From Candidatus Woesearchaeota archaeon (GTDB lineage: Archaea; Nanobdellota; Nanobdellia; Woesearchaeales; JAGVYJ01): a stretch of DNA of 24,479 nt. Below the pieces are notes generated by a model, which saw only the letters and a list, made by a program, of their open reading frames with translations, was not told the origin of the DNA and did not search any database. How positions within the stretch are numbered: the first letter of the stretch is position 1; the number at the start of each line of letters is the position of its first letter. The position numbers and the translations under genes were made by a program. Shown here in pieces: positions 7,492 through 14,964 of the stretch. The DNA lies in NCBI GenBank assembly GCA_018303315.1, contig JAGVYJ010000031.1, positions 1 to 24,479 of the forward strand, written 5' to 3'.

Positions 7492-8061
7492 ATGGCTCAG
7501 GCAACACAAACAGTGGAAAAGAAGGGCTTCAGCGAGGATATCGCTTTGCCGCAGGGAGTGACAGCTTCTTTAGACGGACCTGTGCTGGTTATCAGGGGAA
7601 AGTCCGGAGAGTTGAGGTACAGTTTCCTGAGCAAGAAAGTTTCCATCGGAGTCGAAGGAAACGCCATAAGGATTACAGCAAAATTTAATGACAAGCCAAC
7701 AAAAAAATTATTCGGCTCTGTAAGGGCACACATAAAAAACAAAATTGCAGGGGTGCAGGAACCGCATACCTATGAGATGAAAATCTGTTCAGGCCACTTC
7801 CCGATGAATGTTGAAGTGAAGGGGCAGGAGTTTATAATCAGGAATTTCTTCGGCGAGAAAATACCCAGAACCGTCAGAATACATGATGGGGTGAAAGTTG
7901 AAGTCAAAGGCCAGGAAGTTTTTGTGACAAGTGTCGACATAGAACTCGCGGGCAGAACGGCTGCAGCTATTGAGCAACGCACCAAGAGGGCAAATTTCGA
8001 CAGGCGGATATTCCAGGACGGGATATACATCACCAAAAAGGCAGGGAGAAGGAACGAATGA
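7492..8061 (+). CDS. rpl6: Ribosomal protein uL6
   Basis: Large-subunit protein uL6, 189 residues, with two related alpha/beta repeats. Visible blocks are the N-terminal strand PQGVTASLDGPVLVIRGKSG, KKLFGSVRAHIKNKIAGVQ and, in the second repeat, FPMNVEVKGQEFIIRNFFGE and VDIELAGRTAAAIEQRTKRA. No Shine-Dalgarno sequence stands directly before the ATG, which follows the uS8 stop by one base. It ends with a 4-nt overlap into eL32. Confidence 0.96.
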   Translation: MAQATQTVEKKGFSEDIALPQGVTASLDGPVLVIRGKSGELRYSFLSKKVSIGVEGNAIRITAKFNDKPTKKLFGSVRAHIKNKIAGVQEPHTYEMKICSGHFPMNVEVKGQEFIIRNFFGEKIPRTVRIHDGVKVEVKGQEVFVTSVDIELAGRTAAAIEQRTKRANFDRRIFQDGIYITKKAGRRNE

Positions 8062-8630
8062 AAGCCCTTGAGTACCGGAAGCAGTTGAAGGCGAAAAAGC
8101 CGCGGTTTGCTACGCAGGACAGCCACAAGCATAAGGAGATAAGCGCGCGCTGGAGAAGACCCAAGGGGATGCACAGCAAGATGAGACTGCATAAGAAGTC
8201 AAAGCCCCGGGGCATAGATAAGGGATTCAGGAGCCCGAGGGAAGTCAGGCACCTTGACCCCAGCGGCTTGGAGAAAGTAATGGTTGACACGGCGGATGAC
8301 CTGAGTAATCTCAAGCAGGATGAGCAAATAGTTGAAATCAGGTCAGGAGTCGGCAGCAGGAAAAGAATTGAGCTGTTGACGATTATCATGAAACAGGGAC
8401 TCAAAATCACGAATATTAAGGATGCCCAAAAGGCCATAGAAGCCCTGAAGGCAAAGAAGGAGAAAAAGAAGAAGGCCAGGGAAACCGCCCTCAGGGAGCG
8501 CAAGTCCAAAAAAGCAGCCAAGGCAAAAGAGCAGGAAAAAAAAGAAGAGGCCAAGGAAGAGAAGACAGAAGAGGAGCAGAAAAAGGAAGAAGAACTGGAA
8601 AAGCAGAAAATACTCGCGCATAAGAGGTAA
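8058..8630 (+). CDS. rpl32e: Ribosomal protein eL32 with long charged tail
   Basis: Large-subunit protein eL32, 190 residues. The family core covers about residues 1-130: KKPRFATQDSHKHKEISARW, RRPKGMHSKMRLHKKSKPRG, GFRSPREVRHLDPSGLEKV and an IEIRSGVGSRKRIELL-like strand. From about residue 130 to the end there is a Lys/Glu heptad-like tail (KKEKKKKARE, EEAKEEKTEEEQKKEEELE) that predicts a long single helix or coiled coil; it is not part of the usual fold. ATGA overlap with uL6. Confidence 0.95.
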   Translation: MKALEYRKQLKAKKPRFATQDSHKHKEISARWRRPKGMHSKMRLHKKSKPRGIDKGFRSPREVRHLDPSGLEKVMVDTADDLSNLKQDEQIVEIRSGVGSRKRIELLTIIMKQGLKITNIKDAQKAIEALKAKKEKKKKARETALRERKSKKAAKAKEQEKKEEAKEEKTEEEQKKEEELEKQKILAHKR

Positions 8631-8632
8631 AA

Positions 8633-9094
8633 ATGAAACTTGGCAGGCAGAAGAAATGGGCAGCACAAATCCTTAAGTGCTCTCCAAAGAGGATTGTCCT
8701 TTCAGCGGACAGCCTGCAGGAAATCAAGGAGTCCATTACAAAGGCAGATTTGCGCGGCCTTATCCATGACAATATCATAATCAAGAAGCAGGCAAAGGGT
8801 GTTTCCAGGGCAAGGGCCAACAAGCGTGCTGCCCAGAAAAGGAAAGGCAGAAGGAAAGGACATGGCTCAGCCAAGGGAAGGCACACTGCCAGCGTGCCGA
8901 GGAAAAGCATGTGGATGAGCAGAATCCGCGTGCAAAGGAATTTCCTGAAAATCCTGCGCGAGAAAGGGCACATAAGCACAGCCAGCTATCGGGAGCTGTT
9001 CTCCAAGAGCAAGGGCGGCTTTTTCAGGAATGTGAGGCACATCAAGCTGTACATTGAGGAGCATAATCTGGTGAACAAGGATGGCAAGAAGTAA
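8633..9094 (+). CDS. rpl19e: Ribosomal protein eL19
   Basis: Large-subunit protein eL19, 153 residues. Very typical sequence: LGRQKKWAAQILKCSPKRI, RGLIHDNIIIKKQAKGVSRA, KRKGRRKGHGSAKGRHTA and the C-terminal FLKILREKGHISTASYREL. GAGGT upstream (in AAGAGGTAAAA) supports the ATG. The last 14 nt overlap the uL18 gene in another frame. Confidence 0.96.
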   Translation: MKLGRQKKWAAQILKCSPKRIVLSADSLQEIKESITKADLRGLIHDNIIIKKQAKGVSRARANKRAAQKRKGRRKGHGSAKGRHTASVPRKSMWMSRIRVQRNFLKILREKGHISTASYRELFSKSKGGFFRNVRHIKLYIEEHNLVNKDGKK

Positions 9095-9605
9095 TCTTTC
9101 GAGAGTTGCCTACAGGAGAAGGCGGGAGCACAAGACCAACTACAGGAGACGGGAAAAGCTTCTTCTGTCCGGGCTTCCCCGTGCTGTCGTGCGCAAGAGC
9201 CTTGGCAACATGCAGGTTCAGATTATAGAGTATGACATGGAAGGCGACCGCATCAGGGTTAGTGCGCATTCAAGGGAACTGCTAAAGCTCGGCTGGAAGT
9301 TCGGCCGTGGCAACATCCCTGCAGCATACCTTACCGGCCTGCTTGCCGGAGCGAAGGCCAAGAATGCAGGCATTACAAGAACAGTGCCTGACTTTGGCCT
9401 GCAGGTAGTGAAGGCTGGCAACCGCCTTTATGCTGCCGTCAAGGGTATCATGGATGCCGGCATTGACATACCTGTTTCTCCGGAAGTCATTCCTTCAGAG
9501 GACAGGCTTTCAGGAAAGCACGTGGCTGGCCATCTGAAACAGGCAGCCGGGATTGATGCTTCAATATCTGAAACAAAAAAGAAAATCCTTGAGGGAAGAA
9601 AATGA
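9081..9605 (+). CDS. rpl18: Ribosomal protein uL18
   Basis: Large-subunit protein uL18, 174 residues, a 5S rRNA binder in the central protuberance together with uL5. Archaeal features: YRRRREHKTNYRRREKLLLS, PRAVVRKSLGNMQVQII, the middle part NIPAAYLTGLLAGAKAKNAG and MDAGIDIPVSPEVIPSEDR. The start sits inside the eL19 end (14-nt overlap) and the stop overlaps the uS5 start (ATGA). Confidence 0.96.
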   Translation: MARSNLSRVAYRRRREHKTNYRRREKLLLSGLPRAVVRKSLGNMQVQIIEYDMEGDRIRVSAHSRELLKLGWKFGRGNIPAAYLTGLLAGAKAKNAGITRTVPDFGLQVVKAGNRLYAAVKGIMDAGIDIPVSPEVIPSEDRLSGKHVAGHLKQAAGIDASISETKKKILEGRK

Positions 9606-10372
9606 GCAGGAAACAAGGCGAATCAGCGAAGAAGGGCATGAATGGCGTGGAAGAAAAGGCCCGGATTAAATTCAGTAAAGTGACTGAAGGATGGGAGCCC
9701 AGGACCTCGCTGGGCAGGAAAGTCAAGTCAGGGGAAATCACTGACATTGACACGGTATTGAATGATGGTTACAAGGTTCTCGAAGCAGAAGTGATTGACA
9801 TGCTTCTCCCGAATCTTTCCTCTGAACTGATGATGATAGGCCAGGCAAAGGGGAAATTCGGCGGGGGCCAGAGGAGGGTTTTCAAGCAGACTCAGAAGAA
9901 GACTGCCGAGGGGAACAAGCCGCACTTTTCCACTGCAGTTGTCGTCGGCAACCAGGATGGATATGTGGGCATAGGCTACGGCAAGAGCAAGGAAACGGTT
10001 CCTGCGAGGGAGAAGGCTATCCGCAAGGCAAAGCTTAACATATTCAAAATAAGGCGTGGCTGCGGCAGCTGGGAGTGCGGCTGCAGGACAGGCCACTCAA
10101 TCCCGTACATGGTTACCGGCAAGGTAGGCTCGGTCGTGGTCAGATTAATCCCGGCCCCAAAAGGCACAGGGCTGGTTGCCGAGAAGGAAGTCCAGAAAAT
10201 CCTGCAGGCAGCAGGAATCAGGGACATATGGTCGAAGAGCATTGGCCAGACAAGGACTAAATTCAACATGATAATGGCTACCGACGCTGCTCTCAGGAAG
10301 CTGACAAAGACAAAAGTCAAGCCTGCCTCAGCCGAGAGGCTTGGCCTGATTGAAGGAAAAATAGTTGCATAG
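9602..10372 (+). CDS. rps5: Ribosomal protein uS5
   Basis: Small-subunit protein uS5, 256 residues. It has the archaeal/eukaryotic N-terminal extension (W.PRTSLGRKVKSGEI), the dsRNA-binding-like domain (STAVVVGNQDGYVGIGYGKS), the archaeal insert GCGSWECGCRTGHSIPY and the second domain with VVVRLIPAPKGTGLVAEKEV and IWSKSIGQTRTKFNM. Length is slightly above the usual 210-240 because of the N-terminus. Confidence 0.96.
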   Translation: MSRKQGESAKKGMNGVEEKARIKFSKVTEGWEPRTSLGRKVKSGEITDIDTVLNDGYKVLEAEVIDMLLPNLSSELMMIGQAKGKFGGGQRRVFKQTQKKTAEGNKPHFSTAVVVGNQDGYVGIGYGKSKETVPAREKAIRKAKLNIFKIRRGCGSWECGCRTGHSIPYMVTGKVGSVVVRLIPAPKGTGLVAEKEVQKILQAAGIRDIWSKSIGQTRTKFNMIMATDAALRKLTKTKVKPASAERLGLIEGKIVA

Positions 10373-10377
10373 GTAAA

Positions 10378-10788
10378 ATGGCGGAAACAAAAGGAAAAAT
10401 AGCAGTCGTCCTCGTGCGGGGGAGGATTAACCTGAAGCCGGACGTACTTTTCACACTTAACATGCTCAGGCTTTACAGGAAGAACTCCTGCATGGTCATG
10501 GACGACACTCCGGCAGGCAGGGGCATGCTGAAGAGGGTTAAGGACTATGCAACTTTCGGAGAGGTTGATGATGCCCTGCTTGCAGATCTTGCCTCAAAAA
10601 GAGGCCAGCCGGCAAAGGATGATGACAAGGCGTTAACAATTAATAGTAAGAAGTATAACAGGGTTTTCCACCTTGCTCCGCCAAGGAAGGGATTTGAGAG
10701 GAAAGGCATCAAGGAGCCGTACTCCAGAGGGGGAGCCACTGGAAACAGGGGAAGCAAAATGGCTGATCTTTTGAGGAGGATGATGTAA
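10378..10788 (+). CDS. rpl30: Ribosomal protein uL30
   Basis: Large-subunit protein uL30, 136 residues, a little shorter than the roughly 150 typical of archaea. Signature parts: KIAVVLVRGRINLKPDVLF with TLNMLRLYRKNSCMVMDDTP, GMLKRVKDYATFGEVDDALL, and the C-terminal FHLAPPRKGFERKGIKEPY. It follows uS5 by five bases; GGTAA before the ATG is a weak ribosome binding site. Confidence 0.95.
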   Translation: MAETKGKIAVVLVRGRINLKPDVLFTLNMLRLYRKNSCMVMDDTPAGRGMLKRVKDYATFGEVDDALLADLASKRGQPAKDDDKALTINSKKYNRVFHLAPPRKGFERKGIKEPYSRGGATGNRGSKMADLLRRMM

Positions 10789-10789
10789 T

Positions 10790-11266
10790 TTGGTCAGAAG
10801 GCACAGGGCAAAGCAGACCAGGCAGCGCGGCTCCCACACCCATGGATTCGGCAGCATGAAGAAAGCCAGGGGCTCCGGCAACAAGGGAGGCGTCGGCATG
10901 GCTGGCTCCGGCAAGCGTGGTGACTCGAAAAAGCCATCATTGTGGAAAAATCCGAGGTGGCAGGGCCGCTACGGTTTCACGCGTCTCAGGGCTGAAAGGA
11001 TTACCGGCATTAACGTGAGGGACCTTGAGCAAAGGCTTCCGGGATATGTTGCTTTAGGCATTGTTGAGAAGAAGAATGAAGTTTACGAAGTCAGTCTCCA
11101 GGCTCTTGGGTATAACAAGCTGCTGGGCACTGGCGTGCTGAAGAGCAAGCTTTCGGTTACAACTCCTTACGCATCAAAGGGAGCGATGGAGTCGGTAAAG
11201 AAGGCCGGGGGGCAAGTCCTTGGCCTGAAGGAGAAAAAACCTGTTTCGCCGGAACCTAAACAATGA
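10790..11266 (+). CDS. rpl15: Ribosomal protein uL15
   Basis: Large-subunit protein uL15, 158 residues, starting with TTG at 10790. The start is supported by GAGGAGGA at 10773-10780 nine bases upstream and by the family N-terminus VRRHRAKQTRQRGSHTHGFG that begins right after it. Further blocks are KKARGSGNKGGVGMAGSGKR and the C-terminal LGYNKLLGTGVLKSKLSVT with the KAGG-like helix. The stop overlaps the secY start (ATGA). Confidence 0.95.
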   Translation: MVRRHRAKQTRQRGSHTHGFGSMKKARGSGNKGGVGMAGSGKRGDSKKPSLWKNPRWQGRYGFTRLRAERITGINVRDLEQRLPGYVALGIVEKKNEVYEVSLQALGYNKLLGTGVLKSKLSVTTPYASKGAMESVKKAGGQVLGLKEKKPVSPEPKQ

Positions 11267-12654
11267 GCTTCATAGATACAGTCATAAATTACATCCCTGA
11301 GGTTGCCAAGCCAACCCAGAAAAGGCTGTCTTTCCAGGAGAAGCTCAAGTGGACAGGGATTATTCTTGTTATATTCTATTTGCTGGGTGTGATTCCGCTG
11401 CTGGGCCTGGGCGTCAATGCCCTCGCGAACTTTCAGTTCCTCAGCATAATACTTGGCGCTGAGTTCGGCAGCATAATCTCTCTCGGCATAGGGCCAATTG
11501 TTACAGCTTCCATAGTTCTGCAGCTGCTTAACGGAAGCCACATCCTGAAATTCGACCTGCAGAGCGAGGAGGGAAAGCGAAGATTCACAGGGGTGCAGAA
11601 GCTCCTGTCCATATTTTTCATTGTATTCGAGGCCATAGTTTATGTCTTCCTGGGAGGGCTCCAGCCGAACCCAGGCGGTTCTCACATATCCCTGGTTTTG
11701 CAGCTTATGCTCGGTGGTGTATTGATTCTGCTCATGGACGATGTCATATCCAAATGGGGATTCGGCTCGGGGATATCCCTGTTCATAGCAGCAGGGGTTG
11801 CCAAAAGCATCATGGTAAGGTTCCTGAGCCCGTTTTCGACTTCCGGCGGCATCGGTTTTCCTTTCAGCGACCAGGCGCCTGTAGGCGCGCTGTGGGAGAT
11901 ATTTTATGGCTTCTCGGTTGGCGATCCGAGCATAACCCTTCTGGCAGCTTTTGCAATATTATTCACAATACTGGTTTTTGTGGTTGCAGTATATGGGCAG
12001 GCAATGAAGGTCGAAGTGCCTTTGAGCTTCGGCAGGATACGCGGCCATGGGGTGAGATGGCCCTTGGCATTCATCTATACCAGCAACATCCCTGTCATCC
12101 TGATAGCAGCCCTGCTTGCAAACCTGCAGCTCTGGGCCCGGCTTTTGGAAAATTCCGGCAGGCCCTTTCTGGGAATATACGACCCTTCCGGCTCTGGGCT
12201 GAGTTCTGGTCTTATAGCATGGCTTTCGCCTGTTAACATCCCCAACAACCTGATTGTGGGGACCTTGACAATGACGCAGGTTCTGCACACGTTAAGCTAT
12301 GTATTATTCCTCATGCTTGGTGCGGTTGTGTTCTCAATTTTCTGGGTTCAGACATCCGGCCAGGATGCCAGAAGCATATCCAAGCAGATTATGAATGCAG
12401 GCCTGCAGATTCCCGGCTTCAGGAGGGATGAAAGGGTGCTGGAAAGGTTATTGCAGCGATACATCAATCCTCTTACAGTTATGGGTGCCCTGACAGTGGG
12501 CTTCCTTGCCGCGCTTGCCGACGTAAGCGGCGCCCTGACAAACGGCACAGGGCTTTTGCTTACTGTAATGATTATCTACAGGCTTTATGAGGAGATTGCC
12601 AAGCAGCATGCCATGGACATGTTCCCTGCCATGAGGAGGTTTGTAAAGACATAA
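11263..12654 (+). CDS. secY: Preprotein translocase subunit SecY (Sec61 alpha)
   Basis: Protein-conducting channel of the cytoplasmic membrane, 463 residues with about ten hydrophobic segments. Recognised from the N-terminal amphipathic helix and TM1 (LKWTGIILVIFYLLGVIPLL), the plug/TM2 area with FGSIISLGIGPIVTASIVLQ, the RIRGHGVRWPLAFIYTSNIP cytosolic loop and the late loop FWVQTSGQDARSISKQI followed by NAGLQIPGFRRDERVLE. It is the usual end of the spc-like part of the operon and is joined to the next membrane protein gene by TAATG, so both should be made together. Confidence 0.97.
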   Translation: MSFIDTVINYIPEVAKPTQKRLSFQEKLKWTGIILVIFYLLGVIPLLGLGVNALANFQFLSIILGAEFGSIISLGIGPIVTASIVLQLLNGSHILKFDLQSEEGKRRFTGVQKLLSIFFIVFEAIVYVFLGGLQPNPGGSHISLVLQLMLGGVLILLMDDVISKWGFGSGISLFIAAGVAKSIMVRFLSPFSTSGGIGFPFSDQAPVGALWEIFYGFSVGDPSITLLAAFAILFTILVFVVAVYGQAMKVEVPLSFGRIRGHGVRWPLAFIYTSNIPVILIAALLANLQLWARLLENSGRPFLGIYDPSGSGLSSGLIAWLSPVNIPNNLIVGTLTMTQVLHTLSYVLFLMLGAVVFSIFWVQTSGQDARSISKQIMNAGLQIPGFRRDERVLERLLQRYINPLTVMGALTVGFLAALADVSGALTNGTGLLLTVMIIYRLYEEIAKQHAMDMFPAMRRFVKT

Positions 12655-13415
12655 TGGTACAGACAAGCTTCGCCGACATTGTGCTGAACCCCCTGCTGAG
12701 CCTGAATCCCCTCATTGTGATTGCACTTCTTTCCTTCATACTTGCCCTCGTCATAAATATCCTCTATAAGTTTCTCACAAACCAGGCACTGATGAAAGGG
12801 CTCAAGGAGGAGATGAAAGAGTACCAGAAAAGAATCCGGAAAGAGAAGGGCAACCCTGCTGAGATGGCAAGGCTGCAGAAGCTGGCCATGAGCGCCAACA
12901 TGAAGTACATGATGCAGAGCATGAGGCCGACGCTGATAACTTTCCTTCCGGCTATCCTGCTGATAGGCTGGTTTTCCGCCCACCTTTCAGTCGACACCAT
13001 AATGCCGAACCAGGAATTCACCTCCACGCTGACGTTTGATGCTGATGTGTCGGGCAATGTAACCGCTGTCCCTCCAGAGAATTTGACTGTTGTTGGGGAA
13101 AGTACGAGGCAGATTGAAAGCTCAAAGGCTGTCTTCAGGTTCCAGGCGCTGGAGGAAGGCGACTACCTGATAAAATACCGGCTCGGTGACAGCGAGTTCA
13201 CCAAGGATGTTTACGTCACAAACCAGCAGGGCCTGCACGCAACCGTCCAGGAAAACGTAAACAGGGACGGCGTCAAGACAATAACCATAGACCATAAGAA
13301 GAAGACATATTTCACGATTCCCGGCTTCAACTACAACGCAGGCTGGCTTCTTACATACTTCATCCTGGTCAGCGTATTCAGCCTCGGCCTGAGACGCATT
13401 ATGAAGCTGCACTAA
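12654..13415 (+). CDS. DUF106 (EMC3/TMCO1, Oxa1-superfamily) membrane insertase
   Basis: Archaeal relative of EMC3, TMCO1 and YidC, 253 residues, thought to help insert membrane proteins beside SecY (family knowledge). Seen: TM1 at about 20-41, a cytosolic charged coiled-coil hairpin at about 45-85 (KGLKEEMKEYQKRIRKEKG), TM2 at about 92-112, and TM3 at about 228-246 (NAGWLLTYFILVSVFSLGLR), the conserved end of the family. Between TM2 and TM3 there is a large beta-rich insertion of about 110 residues, predicted to lie outside the cell. Start overlaps the secY stop. Adenylate kinase, often encoded between these two genes in other archaea, is missing. Confidence 0.85.
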   Translation: MVQTSFADIVLNPLLSLNPLIVIALLSFILALVINILYKFLTNQALMKGLKEEMKEYQKRIRKEKGNPAEMARLQKLAMSANMKYMMQSMRPTLITFLPAILLIGWFSAHLSVDTIMPNQEFTSTLTFDADVSGNVTAVPPENLTVVGESTRQIESSKAVFRFQALEEGDYLIKYRLGDSEFTKDVYVTNQQGLHATVQENVNRDGVKTITIDHKKKTYFTIPGFNYNAGWLLTYFILVSVFSLGLRRIMKLH

Positions 13416-13425
13416 CCCGGTTCTG

Positions 13426-13527
13426 TTAATTATTACAAAGGTCAGCGGAAAAAAGAGCTTTCAGAATTTCAAACTCACTTTCTATCTTTTTATCTCCGAA
13501 AGTAACATAAATCGGCTTATTGTTCAT
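13426..13527 (-). pseudogene. Truncated RelE/ParE-type toxin relic
   Basis: On the minus strand an ATG at 13527 opens a 33-codon frame that ends at TAA (13426-13428). The first 24 residues (MNNKPIYVTFGDKKIESEFE and ILKA) look like the N-terminus of the archaeal RelE/ParE-like toxin family, where a VxFxDxKLExxFExLK strand-helix is usual; then the sequence becomes unrelated and stops. AAGGAG (13538-13543, minus) lies ten bases before the ATG and a TATA-like TTTATAAA lies at 13601-13608. No catalytic part and no clear antitoxin gene are present. I recall the family pattern; no search was run. Confidence 0.45.
13477..13495 (+). terminator. Possible T-rich terminator of the ribosomal operon
   Basis: CACTTTCTATCTTTTTATC is a T-rich tract about 60 nt after the last operon gene; a second run of seven T is at 13554-13560. 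Archaeal termination commonly uses such U-rich stretches. No strong hairpin is visible, so the call is tentative. Confidence 0.35.
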
Positions 13528-13636
13528 CTCAATTTAACTCCTTGATGACAAAAGTTTTTTTGAACTTGCTCCGCTTCTCCACCCAACTTCCCTTAATCCC
13601 TTTATAAACTCACTTACTTCATTCACAACCCAAACC

Positions 13637-13644
13637 TTTTTAAA
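13637..13644 (+). promoter_or_regulatory. TATA box for the eL34-eL14 pair
   Basis: TTTTTAAA preceded by AAACC. Its first base is 32 nt before the eL34 ATG, which puts the expected transcription start about at the ATG, so the message is probably leaderless; no Shine-Dalgarno sequence is present. Another TTTATAAA at 13601-13608 is palindromic and could serve either strand. Confidence 0.6.
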
Positions 13645-13668
13645 CCCCCTGGCTTTCCTGAGAAGTCC

Positions 13669-13932
13669 ATGGTAGCGCCGAGATTCAGGAGCAGGACGTT
13701 CAGGCGGATTAAGGTAAAGACGCCTGGGAACAGGAATACAATTCATTACAGGCTGAGGAAGCCGGCAAAGGCCCAGTGCGGTAAGTGTGGGAGGCCCCTG
13801 CAGGGGGTCGCCAGGGCCAGGCCGATTCAGCTTAGAAGGTTCAGCAGGAGCCAGAAAAGGCCGGAAAGGCCTTTCGGCGGTGTGCTGTGCAGCTCCTGCA
13901 CAAGGGATGAATTGCGCGCAAGGGCAAAATGA
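13669..13932 (+). CDS. rpl34e: Ribosomal protein eL34
   Basis: Large-subunit protein eL34, 87 residues. The family pattern is complete: FRSRTFRRIKVKTPGNRNT, IHYRLRKPAKAQCGKCGRPL, then RPFGGVLCSSCTRDELRAR. C37, C40, C74 and C77 form a four-cysteine zinc ribbon. It starts right after its own TATA box, without a ribosome binding site, and overlaps the eL14 start by 4 nt. Cytidylate kinase, which often separates eL34 and eL14 genes in other archaea, is not there. Confidence 0.95.
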   Translation: MVAPRFRSRTFRRIKVKTPGNRNTIHYRLRKPAKAQCGKCGRPLQGVARARPIQLRRFSRSQKRPERPFGGVLCSSCTRDELRARAK

Positions 13933-14408
13933 TTGAGATAGGAAGGGTTTGCCTGAAGATTGCAGGCAGGGACGGTGGAAAGAAAGCTGTTGTAGTTGAC
14001 ATTCTTGACAACAATTATGTTGTCATCGCGGGCGAGACCAGGAAAAGGAAATGCAATGTCAATCATCTTGAATTCCTCAACAAGACAGTCAAGATAAAAA
14101 AAGGGGCAAGCGATGCTGAGCTCGAGAAGGCTTTGAAATCAGAAGGAATTATCCTTAGGAAGACAAAGCCGAAGAAAGCCGGACCAAGGCCTTTGAGGCA
14201 GCACAAGGCAAGGCCGATGGTAAAGCCTGAAACCGTAGCAAGAAAGAAAAAAACCAAAGAGGCTAAGCCCGAAACCGGGCCTGAAACCATTGCCAAGCCT
14301 GAAACAAAAACCGAACCAGGTGCTGATACGAAGACTCTTAACCAGAAAGAAAAGGCCAAGACCAGCAAACCCGCAGCAAAGGCTGCCAAGAAAGCTGTTA
14401 ATTCTTAA
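13929..14408 (+). CDS. rpl14e: Ribosomal protein eL14 with long charged tail
   Basis: Large-subunit protein eL14, 159 residues. The KOW/SH3-like domain occupies about residues 1-80: IEIGRVCLKIAGRDGGKKAV, VVDILDNNYVVIAGETRKRK, CNVNHLEFL. Archaeal eL14 is usually only 75-100 residues; here about 70 more residues follow, low in complexity, with KPET units repeated (MVKPET, AKPETGPET, AKPETKTEP) and a Lys/Ala-rich end. The tail is probably disordered. Confidence 0.93.
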   Translation: MIEIGRVCLKIAGRDGGKKAVVVDILDNNYVVIAGETRKRKCNVNHLEFLNKTVKIKKGASDAELEKALKSEGIILRKTKPKKAGPRPLRQHKARPMVKPETVARKKKTKEAKPETGPETIAKPETKTEPGADTKTLNQKEKAKTSKPAAKAAKKAVNS

Positions 14409-14415
14409 AGGACAT

Positions 14416-14423
14416 TTTTTATA
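14416..14423 (+). promoter_or_regulatory. TATA box for the Tag-like gene
   Basis: TTTTTATA whose first base lies 29 nt before the ATG at 14445. The spacing predicts a leaderless transcript, and no Shine-Dalgarno sequence precedes that ATG. Confidence 0.55.
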
Positions 14424-14444
14424 CTTGCAGTCCATCCCAGTTGC

Positions 14445-14912
14445 ATGAGAGAAGTGATAAAGGGAAAAGTCCATCGGGTATACAAGCCTGTGAATGACGA
14501 CGAGTTCCTCGACCAGGTTTCTTTCATAGTTTTCATAATAGGATTCAACTATGCAGTGGTCAGGCAGCGCTGGCCGGAAATAAGCAGGGCATTCAAGAAT
14601 TTCTCAGTCAGCAGGGTTGCGGCAATGGACGCTGAGAAGCTGTTGGATGCGAAAGGCATGATAAGGAACAGGAGGAAAATAGCGGCAGTCATAGAGAACG
14701 CCAAATTGTGCCTTGCCCTTCAGAAACAGCACGGTTCTGTGCTGAAATGGGTTGCCAAACTAAAAACAAGTTATGAAAAAGACCCGTTGCTCAGCCCTTC
14801 CCTAAAGGAAGAGTTCCAGAGATTCAGGGGAATCGGGAAAACAACATCCGGCTGGCTCGACAGCATCCACATGGCAAAAGGAAAATATTTGGAATTCGAA
14901 TGGGAGAAGTAA
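14445..14912 (+). CDS. DNA-3-methyladenine glycosylase I-like protein
   Basis: HhH-GPD superfamily protein of the Tag type, 155 residues, expected to remove alkylated adenine from DNA. Tag-like blocks: SFIVFIIGFNYAVVRQRWPE (substrate pocket helix), then RAFKNFSVSRVAAMDAEKLL, MIRNRRKIAAVIENAK, and near the C-terminus FRGIGKTTSGWLDSIHMA, which resembles the FxGPTTVYxFxQAxG segment of Tag. It is shorter than E. coli Tag (about 187) and lacks the N-terminal and C-terminal Cys/His residues of its zinc site, so substrate range may differ. It stands where Cbf5 is often found after eL14, but has its own promoter. Confidence 0.7.
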   Translation: MREVIKGKVHRVYKPVNDDEFLDQVSFIVFIIGFNYAVVRQRWPEISRAFKNFSVSRVAAMDAEKLLDAKGMIRNRRKIAAVIENAKLCLALQKQHGSVLKWVAKLKTSYEKDPLLSPSLKEEFQRFRGIGKTTSGWLDSIHMAKGKYLEFEWEK

Positions 14913-14964
14913 ACATTCCCGAGATTTCTGTTGGAACACCAGTGATAGACTGGGAATTAAGGAT

